From: Pseudomonadota bacterium
GTDB lineage: Bacteria; Pseudomonadota; Gammaproteobacteria; Xanthomonadales; Xanthomonadaceae
Direction of reading: 5' to 3'
Assembly (NCBI GenBank): GCA_023444765.1
Contig: JAEXLY010000085.1
Coordinates: forward strand, 1-16,671
Length of the DNA stretch: 16,671 nt
The position numbers and the translations under genes are program-made. The notes beneath the pieces are model-generated. The model worked only from the letters and a program-made list of their open reading frames with translations. It did not search any database and was not told where the DNA came from. This document shows positions 5,533-12,257 of the stretch, piece after piece. How positions within the stretch are numbered: the stretch's first letter is position 1; the number at the start of each line of letters is the position of its first letter.

Positions 5533-7251
5533 TTGCGCGCCACAACGAGAATGATCACGCTCGCCGCGGCCATCGCCTGCGCGGGCGCCACGGGCGCCGC
5601 CAGCGCCGCGGACCGCATCACCGGCCAGCCCTTCGCCACCCGCAGCGAGGTGCATGCGCCCAGGGCGATGGCGGCCACCTCGCATCCGTTGGCCACCCAG
5701 ATCGCGCTGGACGTGATGAAGGCCGGCGGCAGCGCGGTCGATGCCGCGATCGCGGCCAATGCCGCGCTCGGGCTGATGGAGCCCACCGGCAACGGCATCG
5801 GCGGCGACCTGTTCGCCATCGTCTGGGACCCGAAGAGCCGGAAGCTGCACGGTTACAACGGCTCGGGCCGTTCGCCGCGCTCGCTCACGCTGGCCGAGTT
5901 CGAGCGCCGCGGCCTGACCGAGGTGCCCTCGCACGGCCCGCTGCCGGTCACGGTGCCGGGCACGGTCGACGGCTGGTTCGCGCTGCACGAGCGCTTCGGC
6001 CGGCGCTCGATGGCGGACAACCTCGCGCCGACGATCGCCTATGCGCGCGAAGGCCATCCCGTGCACGAGGTGATCGCCTACTACTGGGACCGCTCGGTGC
6101 CGCGCCTGTCGAAGTGGCCTGGCTTCAGCGAGCAGTTCACCATCGACGGACGGGCGCCGCGCACGGGCGAGACCTGGAAGAACCCCAACCTAGCCGACAC
6201 CCTGCAGCAACTCGCCGACGGCGGCCGCGACGCGTTCTACAAGGGCGGGATCGCGCGCACCATCGACGCCTACTTCAAGGCCCACGACGGCTACCTTTCC
6301 TACGAGGACATGGCCACCCACCGCGGCGAATGGGTCGAGCCGGTGTCGACCAACTACCGTGGCTACGATGTGTGGGAACTGCCGCCGAGCGGCCAGGGCA
6401 TCGCCGCGCTGCAGATCCTCAACCTGCTCGAACCCTACGACCTCAAAGGCTACGGCTTCGGCAGCCCCGAACACGTGCACCTGTTCGTCGAGGCCAAGAA
6501 ACTGGCCTTCGCAGACCGTGCCGCGTCGTATGCCGATCCGGACTTCTACCGCACGCCGGTGCAGCGCCTGGTCTCCAAGGCCTATGCGCGCGAGCGCGGC
6601 AGGCTGATCTCGATGGACCGCGCCATGCAGGCCGCCGAGCCGGGGGTGATCCCGCAGCTCAACGAGGGCGACACCATCTACCTCACCACCGCCGACGCCG
6701 ACGGCATGATGGTGTCGCTGATCCAGTCCAACTACCGCGGCATGGGCAGCGGCATGGCGCCGCCGGGACTGGGTTTCATCCTGCAGGACCGTGGCGAGCA
6801 GTTCGTGCTCAAGGCCGGACATCCGAACTCGTTCGCCCCGGGCAAGCGCCCGTTCCACACCATCATTCCCGCCTTTGTGACGAAGGACGGCAAGCCCTGG
6901 CTGAGCTATGGCGTGATGGGCGGTGCGATGCAGCCGCAGGGGCACGTGCAGATCCTGCTGAACCTGATCGACTTCGGCATGAACCTGCAGGAAGCCGGCG
7001 ACGCGCCGCGCATCCAGCACGACGGCTCCACCGATCCGGCCGGGCAGGCCGAGGCCATGGCGGACGGTGGCCGCGTCGAACTGGAAACAGGTTTCCCCTA
7101 CGAAACCGTGCGCGCGCTGATGCGCAAGGGCCACAGCGTGCGCTACGCCGACGGCCCTTACGGCGGCTACCAGGCGATCATGGCCAACCCGCACGGCGGC
7201 TGGACCGGCGCCAGCGAATCGCGCAAGGACGGGCAGGCGGCCGGGTACTGA
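5533..7251 (+). CDS. Gamma-glutamyltransferase family protein (YwrD-like), periplasmic
   Basis: A member of the gamma-glutamyltranspeptidase/glutathione hydrolase family, Ntn hydrolases that self-cleave and use the new N-terminal Thr to hydrolyse or transfer gamma-glutamyl groups. It has 572 residues, the usual family length. A signal peptide (residues 1 to about 26, ending ASAA) directs it to the periplasm. Recognisable blocks are GGSAVDAAIAANAALG, EPTGNGIGGDLFAIVWD, the processing site GDTIYLTTADADG with Thr381 as predicted nucleophile, SNYRGMGSG, and MGGAMQPQGHVQ near the end. The processing site has Ile-Tyr where classical enzymes have Thr-His, as in the YwrD-like subgroup. I chose TTG at 5533, since GAAGGGGG at 5521-5528 is close upstream and the start gives a basic n-region; ATG at 5551 is possible. 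The true substrate is unknown. Confidence 0.92.
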   Translation: MRATTRMITLAAAIACAGATGAASAADRITGQPFATRSEVHAPRAMAATSHPLATQIALDVMKAGGSAVDAAIAANAALGLMEPTGNGIGGDLFAIVWDPKSRKLHGYNGSGRSPRSLTLAEFERRGLTEVPSHGPLPVTVPGTVDGWFALHERFGRRSMADNLAPTIAYAREGHPVHEVIAYYWDRSVPRLSKWPGFSEQFTIDGRAPRTGETWKNPNLADTLQQLADGGRDAFYKGGIARTIDAYFKAHDGYLSYEDMATHRGEWVEPVSTNYRGYDVWELPPSGQGIAALQILNLLEPYDLKGYGFGSPEHVHLFVEAKKLAFADRAASYADPDFYRTPVQRLVSKAYARERGRLISMDRAMQAAEPGVIPQLNEGDTIYLTTADADGMMVSLIQSNYRGMGSGMAPPGLGFILQDRGEQFVLKAGHPNSFAPGKRPFHTIIPAFVTKDGKPWLSYGVMGGAMQPQGHVQILLNLIDFGMNLQEAGDAPRIQHDGSTDPAGQAEAMADGGRVELETGFPYETVRALMRKGHSVRYADGPYGGYQAIMANPHGGWTGASESRKDGQAAGY

Positions 7252-7273
7252 CGGTCCTGCCTCGGAGCGACGC

Positions 7274-7279
7274 TATGCT
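7274..7279 (+). promoter_or_regulatory. Candidate -10 box (TATGCT) before the secreted hypothetical gene
   Basis: TATGCT lies 28 bases before ATG 7308. It suits the TAnnnT type of -10 element, but the -35 is poor. An in-frame ATG at 7275 lies within this box and is therefore unlikely to be the start. Confidence 0.3.
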
Positions 7280-7307
7280 GTGGCGGATTTCCACGGACTT
7301 GTTGCCC

Positions 7308-8309
7308 ATGAGCCCACGCCTGCTGCTGGCCGCCGCGATGCTGCTGTTCCCTGCCGTCCACGCGCAGGAGCCCGGCGAGGGTCCACGGCCGGAACAGTTG
7401 GCGGCGCACCTGTCGCACACCGGGCGCGTCGCGTCCGCGCTGGCGCGCGAGGGTGGGCCACGCGAACTCGCGTTGGCCGCGCTGCTGCGCGAGGTCGGAA
7501 TGCGGCAGGGTGGTGACGACGACGCGACCCGGGCGCGCGACCCGCAGGCCCAGGCCTGGTCGCACGCAGCAGCGTCCGGGGCCGGCGATGACGTGGCCGC
7601 CCACCGGTTGCTCGTCGCCGCCGCGCCCGCGGACGATCCCGTCCGGCGCGCGGCCGCGCGCCGCGGGGAGGCGGGCGAGCCCGCCAATCTGGTGCCCTTG
7701 CTGCATGCAGGCCTCACGGTCGATGCGCTGCTGGCGCAGGCGCGCGCGACCTCGCGGGCGGATTCGGGCATGTACGCGGACGTGCGCTGGATCGCGGCAG
7801 CGATGCGGCGGCATCCGCCGACCGCGGCCGAGCAGGCGGCGATGACCGCGGGCCAGCCGTTCCACGGCGACGAGTCGGCGGCGGTCTTCGCCATGGCGCT
7901 GTGGTCTGCGAGGGCCCTGCCGGGCTACGCGCCCCTGGTCGAAGCCTGCAGTGAACGCATGCTGCGCGCGCTCCCGGCGCGTCGCGAGGATTGCCGGCAC
8001 GTTGCGATCCTGCTGGCCGACCACTCCACCAGCCTCGCCGATGAACACGCCGGACTTGCGATGCTGCGCGCGCTGGCGGCCACTCCCGGGGAGCGGGAGC
8101 AGTTGCAGGCGAGGCAGCGGCGCATGGACTGGCGCATGCTGCAGTGGGGACGCCTGGTGCGCGAACAGCCGCGCGATGGCGCGGGGCAGTTCGCGCGGCT
8201 GCTGGCGGATGCGTCCCTCACCAGCGAGCAGCAACTGGTGGACCGCGTGCTGGCCGAAGGCGGCGTGGCCGCCGACCCGCCGCCTGGCTGGCAGCCGCCG
8301 CGCCGGTGA
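7308..8309 (+). CDS. Secreted protein of unknown function, Ala/Arg-rich and helical
   Basis: A protein of 333 residues that I do not recognise. It has a clear signal peptide, MSPRLLLAAAMLLFPAVHA, with cleavage after residue 19. The mature protein is dominated by short Ala/Leu/Arg/Glu helices, without obvious catalytic motifs or membrane segments. This is consistent with a helical repeat protein of the periplasm or outer surface. ATG 7308 is chosen because it starts the signal peptide. The last four bases overlap the GTG of the next gene (GTGA at 8306-8309), so the two are probably made together. The C-terminus (DPPPGWQPPRR) is Pro/Arg-rich. Confidence 0.72.
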   Translation: MSPRLLLAAAMLLFPAVHAQEPGEGPRPEQLAAHLSHTGRVASALAREGGPRELALAALLREVGMRQGGDDDATRARDPQAQAWSHAAASGAGDDVAAHRLLVAAAPADDPVRRAAARRGEAGEPANLVPLLHAGLTVDALLAQARATSRADSGMYADVRWIAAAMRRHPPTAAEQAAMTAGQPFHGDESAAVFAMALWSARALPGYAPLVEACSERMLRALPARREDCRHVAILLADHSTSLADEHAGLAMLRALAATPGEREQLQARQRRMDWRMLQWGRLVREQPRDGAGQFARLLADASLTSEQQLVDRVLAEGGVAADPPPGWQPPRR

Positions 8310-8842
8310 GCCCCGCTTCTGCCGTGCGTCGGGGCTTGCGCCGTGCCGCCATGGCCTTGGCAACGGGTGCCGCGCTTGCCGGCTGCGCCCATGCGCGCCA
8401 GAGCGTCGAGGCGCGCATGGTCCTGCCCGCGGCTGCGCCGCGGATGCAGTTGGACGAGAACCAGGCCTTGCTCATGGCCGTGTCGATCGAGCAGCCGATG
8501 CCTGCCTACCCGGACGGCACCGGCGGCGAGGACAGTCGTACCGAAGTGTGCATCTCGTTCGTGGTCACCGCCGATGGGCAGGTGGCGGAGGCCGCGCACG
8601 CACCGGGCGTCGACGGCTGTGCCGGGCGTCCCGATCCAGCGCTGGTTGCCGCGGCGCTGGAGGCGGTGTCGCGCCGGACGTCCTTCGGCGCGGCGATCTG
8701 CGAATATCCGGAAGGCGTCGCGCCCGCGCCGGACTGTTCTGGCGAAGGTGTCGTGGTCCGCGCGGTGCCGGTCCGGCTGATGTACGCCTTCGCGTTCGAG
8801 CGCGTGGGCGGGCGCGGCCGGGTGGTCGTTCGCCGCGCCTGA
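8306..8842 (+). CDS. Lipoprotein with TonB C-terminal-like domain
   Basis: A protein of 178 residues starting at a GTG that overlaps the previous stop, suggesting translational coupling. The N-terminus is Arg-rich and hydrophobic with lipobox LAGC (Cys27). The rest resembles the TonB C-terminal fold: a MPAYPDGTGG entry, TEVCISFVVTADGQV (strand plus turn), a helix DPALVAAALEAVSR and a final strand VPVRLMYAFAFE. It has none of the membrane anchor or Pro-rich linker of true TonB. Four Cys in the domain (in VCIS, DGCAG, AICEY and PDCSG) could form disulfides in the periplasm. This is a stand-alone TonB-like domain of unknown role, possibly acting with the upstream secreted protein. The stop is seven bases from the convergent AAA gene's stop. 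Confidence 0.75.
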   Translation: MSPASAVRRGLRRAAMALATGAALAGCAHARQSVEARMVLPAAAPRMQLDENQALLMAVSIEQPMPAYPDGTGGEDSRTEVCISFVVTADGQVAEAAHAPGVDGCAGRPDPALVAAALEAVSRRTSFGAAICEYPEGVAPAPDCSGEGVVVRAVPVRLMYAFAFERVGGRGRVVVRRA

Positions 8843-8849
8843 CGGCGCC

Positions 8850-10337
8850 TCAGTCCGCCGGTACGGTGCGGGCCGCGGCCCACTGGCGCAGCGCCTGCAC
8901 CTGTTCTCGCATCACCACCGACAGCGGGCGGGTGTGCCGCAGCTCCTCCAGCAGCAATGCGTTGTCCACGGTGCCGCCGTCGGCATGGGCGGTGTAGAGC
9001 GCGGAGACGATGGCCTGTTCGATCTCGGCGCCCGAGAAGCCGTCGGAGGCCCGGGCCAGCGCAGCGAGGTCGAAACGCTCGGCCGGCAGCTCGCGCCGGC
9101 GCAGGTGCAGCTCGAACACGTGGGCGCGGGTGTCGGCGTCGGGCAGGTCGACGAAGAAGATCTCGTCGAAGCGGCCCTTGCGCAGCAGTTCGGCCGGGAG
9201 GTCGTGCACCTGGTTGGCGGTGGCGACCAGGAACACCTGCGAACGGCGCTCGGCCATCCAGGTGAGCATGTAGCCCAGCACGCGACGCGACACGCCGCCG
9301 TCGCCGTCGCCGCCGCTCGCCGCCAGGCCCTTCTCGATTTCGTCGATCCACAGCACGCAGGGCGCCAGCTGTTCGGCCTGGGACAGCGCGGCGCGCAGAT
9401 TGGCCTCGGTCTCGCCGTGGTACTTGGCATAGAGCGTGCCGAAGTCCAGCCGCACCAGCGGCACGCCGAATCCGCCAGCCACGGCCTTGGCCAGCAGCGA
9501 CTTGCCGCAGCCCTGCACGCCCAGCAGCAGGATTCCGCGCGGCGGGTCGAGGCCGGGCGGCGCATCGCCATCGACGAACACGCGCCGGCGCTGCTCGATC
9601 CAGCGCTTGAGCCGGCGTGCACCGGCGACGTCGGCAAAGCGTGCGGTGTCGTATTCGTAGTGCAGGTGGCCGCTGCGGTTGAGCAGCTCGAACTTCAGCC
9701 GCGCCAGCTCCGGCAGGTCGTCGGGCCCCAGCGCGCCATCGGCGTGGATCAGGTGGCGCACGATGCGGCGCGCGTCCATCGCGTCCAGGCCTTGCAGGTT
9801 GCGCACCATCCTGCGCACCACCGCCTCGTCGGCCTCCAGCCGGCGGCCCTCGTTCTCGCGCTGCCAGGCGGCGATTTCCTCGCGCACCAGCCGCAGCAGG
9901 GAATTGGCGTCGGGCAGGCGCAGGCGCAGCCGCGCCGCCTTGGCCTCGAGTTCGCGCGGCAGCTCCACCTTGTGCCCGACCAGTACCACGGTATGGGCCA
10001 GGCAGCCGCGCCGCTGCAGGATCTCGCGCAGCTGGCGCTGGGTGCCGGCGTAGCCGAGATAGGGGTGGAAGTCGAGCAGCAGGTAGACGCCACGCTGGTC
10101 GGCGTTGCGGATCGCGGCGAGGGTCGCGCCCGCGTCCGCCGGAAGCTGCGCCGGATCCTCGCCGTCCAGATCCATGCGGCGCAGGCCCTCGGTGATCGAC
10201 CAGCGGTACAGCGCGCGCCAGACCCGGGTCAGCGACTGCCGGAACAGCTGCACCGCCCGCATCTCGTCGGGCGTCTCGACCACGATCAGGGGCGTATCGG
10301 CGCGGATCAGCGCCACGAGGTCCTGCAGGTCGCTCAT
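8850..10337 (-). CDS. Ycf46-like AAA+ ATPase
   Basis: A cytoplasmic AAA+ protein of 495 residues, matching the Ycf46 family length. The N-terminal region (1 to about 230) begins MSDLQDLVALIRADTPLIVV, a typical Ycf46 opening in which a first ATPase-like domain lacks a Walker A. The second domain has Walker A GVQGCGKS (273-280), a pore-loop-like YAKYHGETE, Walker B CVLWIDEIE (327-335) and the second region of homology ATANQVHDLPAELLRKGRFDE with the arginine finger candidate Arg389. In cyanobacteria Ycf46 has been linked to photosynthesis and carbon-concentration control; the role in heterotrophs is unclear. ATG at 10337 fits the conserved N-terminus. The gene is divergent from the ParA-type gene. 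Confidence 0.9.
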   Translation of the reverse strand: MSDLQDLVALIRADTPLIVVETPDEMRAVQLFRQSLTRVWRALYRWSITEGLRRMDLDGEDPAQLPADAGATLAAIRNADQRGVYLLLDFHPYLGYAGTQRQLREILQRRGCLAHTVVLVGHKVELPRELEAKAARLRLRLPDANSLLRLVREEIAAWQRENEGRRLEADEAVVRRMVRNLQGLDAMDARRIVRHLIHADGALGPDDLPELARLKFELLNRSGHLHYEYDTARFADVAGARRLKRWIEQRRRVFVDGDAPPGLDPPRGILLLGVQGCGKSLLAKAVAGGFGVPLVRLDFGTLYAKYHGETEANLRAALSQAEQLAPCVLWIDEIEKGLAASGGDGDGGVSRRVLGYMLTWMAERRSQVFLVATANQVHDLPAELLRKGRFDEIFFVDLPDADTRAHVFELHLRRRELPAERFDLAALARASDGFSGAEIEQAIVSALYTAHADGGTVDNALLLEELRHTRPLSVVMREQVQALRQWAAARTVPAD

Positions 10338-10365
10338 GCACGAAGGGGAGTCACGGGGCCGGGCG

Positions 10366-10371
10366 ACGATA
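10366..10371 (-). promoter_or_regulatory. Candidate -10 box (TATCGT) for the AAA ATPase gene
   Basis: TATCGT on the minus strand lies 28 bases upstream of the ATG. It matches the TAnnnT pattern seen before several genes here. No good -35 is present at 17 bases. Confidence 0.35.
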
Positions 10372-10502
10372 GCAGACCTCGGCCGCCGCCTGTGGCGGCT
10401 GGCAGGCCCTGAATCCCCTCTGGTTTGTAAAGGATGTGTCAAGGCGCATGGCGCGGCACGCCCGCATCCGTCGCCCTTGTCGCGACCGCCACGCCGCCGG
10501 TG

Positions 10503-10508
10503 TACGCT
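10503..10508 (+). promoter_or_regulatory. Candidate -10 box (TACGCT) for the ParA-type gene
   Basis: TACGCT lies 28 bases before the ATG at 10537. A TTGTCG at 10477-10482 could be the -35, but its 20-base spacing is longer than usual. Confidence 0.3.
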
Positions 10509-10536
10509 CGCGGCTCGTTCCCGGCGGAGGCAGTGC

Positions 10537-11172
10537 ATGAAGACCGTGCTGGTGGCCAGTTCCAAGGGCGGTGTCGGCAAGACCACGATCGCCACGCATC
10601 TGGCGGCCGAATCGGCCCTGGCAGGGCGCAGCACGGTGATCATCGATGCCGATCCACAGGGCTCGTCCACGCGCTGGGCCGAGCGCCGCGCGGCCCTGGA
10701 CAGCGCGGTCCTGCCGATCGAAGGCAGCAGCCGCCACAAGAGCGCGTGGAAGTCGATCCCAGAGGGCACCGAGCGGGTGGTGATCGATGCACCGGCCGGC
10801 GCCCACGCCGACGCGCTGGAGGTCTACCTCGAGCATGCCGACGCCCTGGTGGTGCCGGTGCTGCCTTCGGCGCTGGACATCGACGCCACCGTGCCCTTCC
10901 TCAACGCCCTGGCCAGGCATCCGCGGGTGCGCAGCGGGGCGCTGCCGGTGGGACTGGTCGGCAACCGCCTGCGGCCCTGGACCAATGCCTCCCAGCAGGC
11001 GATGGAACTGCTGGGCCAGTGGCCCTATCCGCTGGTCGCGCAGCTGCGCGACAGCCAGGCCTACGTGATGCTGGTCGGCTTCGGCAAAAGCCTGTTCGAC
11101 TACAGCTCGGCCCAGGTGCGCGAGCACCAGGCCGACTGGCAGCCGCTGCTCAAGTGGCTCAAGCGTGCCTGA
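10537..11172 (+). CDS. Orphan ParA/MinD-type ATPase
   Basis: A 211-residue ParA-superfamily ATPase. It has the deviant Walker A SSKGGVGKTT (8-17) with signature Lys10 and catalytic Lys15, the Walker A' DADPQG (38-42) and a VVIDAPAG motif in place of the usual D-x-P-P. GGAGG at 10526-10530 is six bases before the ATG. No ParB gene or parS-like site is nearby, so plasmid-type or chromosome segregation is unlikely to be its job. Orphan ParA proteins position other cargo on the nucleoid or the membrane. It appears to head a cluster with the sixA, YceI and phospholipase D genes; the SixA gene starts 27 bases after its stop. Confidence 0.9.
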   Translation: MKTVLVASSKGGVGKTTIATHLAAESALAGRSTVIIDADPQGSSTRWAERRAALDSAVLPIEGSSRHKSAWKSIPEGTERVVIDAPAGAHADALEVYLEHADALVVPVLPSALDIDATVPFLNALARHPRVRSGALPVGLVGNRLRPWTNASQQAMELLGQWPYPLVAQLRDSQAYVMLVGFGKSLFDYSSAQVREHQADWQPLLKWLKRA

Positions 11173-11199
11173 GCCGCACCTTTCCGGAGTACGCCCGCC

Positions 11200-11676
11200 A
11201 TGCGTGAACTGATCCTGTTGCGGCATGCCCATGCCGAGCTGCCGCGCACCGGGCAGGCCGACTTCGACCGTCCGCTCTCGGCCGAGGGCCTTGCGGAGGC
11301 AGAGGCGGTGGCGGCGTGGATGCGGGACAAGTCGTTGCTGCCCGATCTGGTGCTGTGCTCGCCCGCACGGCGCACGCGCGAGACCCTGGACTGCGTGACC
11401 CAGGTGGTCGGTGAACTGGACAAGCGCCTGGAAGCGGCCATCTACGAGGCCACGGCCGGCACCCTGGCCAGCCTGATCGACACCCATCGCGATGCCGACC
11501 GGTTGCTGCTGGTCGGCCACAACCCCGGCCTGGAGCGATTGCTGGCCCTGCTCCACAGCGGCCAGTCGGGTGACTATCGCGGCATGCCGCCGGCCGCCGT
11601 GGCCGTGCTGCACCTGCCGGAGGATGCGCCGATCGAGCCGGGCATCGCCTCGGTCTCGGCCTTCTGGTGGCCGTGA
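11200..11676 (+). CDS. sixA: Phosphohistidine phosphatase SixA-like protein
   Basis: A 158-residue histidine-phosphatase-superfamily protein. The RHG motif is LLRHAHAE, with His9 as nucleophile. SPARRTRETLD supplies Arg57 and VGHNPGLE the second catalytic His at 107. The length and the YEA segment (82-84) are typical of SixA, a single-domain phosphohistidine phosphatase known to act on histidine-containing phosphotransfer proteins such as ArcB and NPr. GGAG at 11186-11189 lies ten bases before the ATG. Its targets in this organism cannot be seen from the window. Confidence 0.9.
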   Translation: MRELILLRHAHAELPRTGQADFDRPLSAEGLAEAEAVAAWMRDKSLLPDLVLCSPARRTRETLDCVTQVVGELDKRLEAAIYEATAGTLASLIDTHRDADRLLLVGHNPGLERLLALLHSGQSGDYRGMPPAAVAVLHLPEDAPIEPGIASVSAFWWP

Positions 11677-11687
11677 GGGAGCTCGTC

Positions 11688-12257
11688 GTGGGTGGAACCC
11701 GCCAGCGGCTGCGATGGCTGGCATTGCTGGGGCTGGCGGTCGCGATGTCGGCGCCCGCGTCGGAGATCGACACCGCCCTGTCGCGCATCGGATTCACCCT
11801 GAAGACGCGCTGGGGACAGTCGCTGGAAGGACGGTTCCCGCAATGGCAGGGCGAGATCGTGCAGATCTCCGACCAGCGTCGCCAGGTACGCCTGCGCCTG
11901 CCCACGCGCGAGGTGGAGATCCTCGAACACCCCCGCTACTCGAAGATCACCCGCGGCGCGGGTTTCTTCGATGCCGAGCATCATCCGTGGGTGGAGTTCG
12001 TCTCCGACCCCTACACCGACGAGCTGTTGCGCGATGGCGGCCTGCTTGGCGGGGCGCTGACCATCCGCGGCGTGCGCCGGCGCGAGGTCTTCACCCTGGA
12101 GCCGGCGTCCTGCGCGCGGCCGACCATCGACTGCGACGTCGTCGCCAGCGGGGTGGTGTACCGCAGCGACTATGCGATGGACCGCTGGGGCTTCGCCCTG
12201 TCCGACCGGGTGGTGTTCGAGCTGCGCATCCGTACGCGGGCCACACCGGCGCCATGA
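11688..12257 (+). CDS. YceI-family periplasmic lipocalin-like protein
   Basis: A 189-residue protein with a signal peptide (hydrophobic LRWLALLGLAVAMSAPAS) followed by a YceI-like domain. The YceI family forms a beta-barrel that can bind polyisoprenoid or other lipids in the periplasm. Matching features are FTLKTRW-SLEGRFPQWQGEI near the start, HPRYSKITRGAGFFDAEHHP in the middle, LTIRGVRRREVFTL, and MDRWGFALSDRVVFELRIR at the end. The internal sequence is more divergent than a typical YceI, so I call the family rather than a specific function. GTG at 11688 is chosen because GAGGGAG (11675-11681) lies six bases upstream. GTG at 11673, which overlaps the sixA stop, is the alternative. The stop overlaps the next ATG (ATGA). 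Confidence 0.75.
   Translation: MGGTRQRLRWLALLGLAVAMSAPASEIDTALSRIGFTLKTRWGQSLEGRFPQWQGEIVQISDQRRQVRLRLPTREVEILEHPRYSKITRGAGFFDAEHHPWVEFVSDPYTDELLRDGGLLGGALTIRGVRRREVFTLEPASCARPTIDCDVVASGVVYRSDYAMDRWGFALSDRVVFELRIRTRATPAP

Noticed and set aside
8934..10412. Plus-strand open frame opposite the AAA ATPase
   Set aside because: The minus strand has Walker A, Walker B and the arginine-finger region. The plus-strand frame shows only Gln/Val/Gly-rich antisense translation.
11492..12253. Long open frame that continues upstream of the phospholipase D gene through sixA and the YceI gene
   Set aside because: It overlaps two genes with clear family motifs in other frames. The phospholipase D sequence and its lipoprotein signal begin only at 12254, and long open shadow frames are normal at this G+C.
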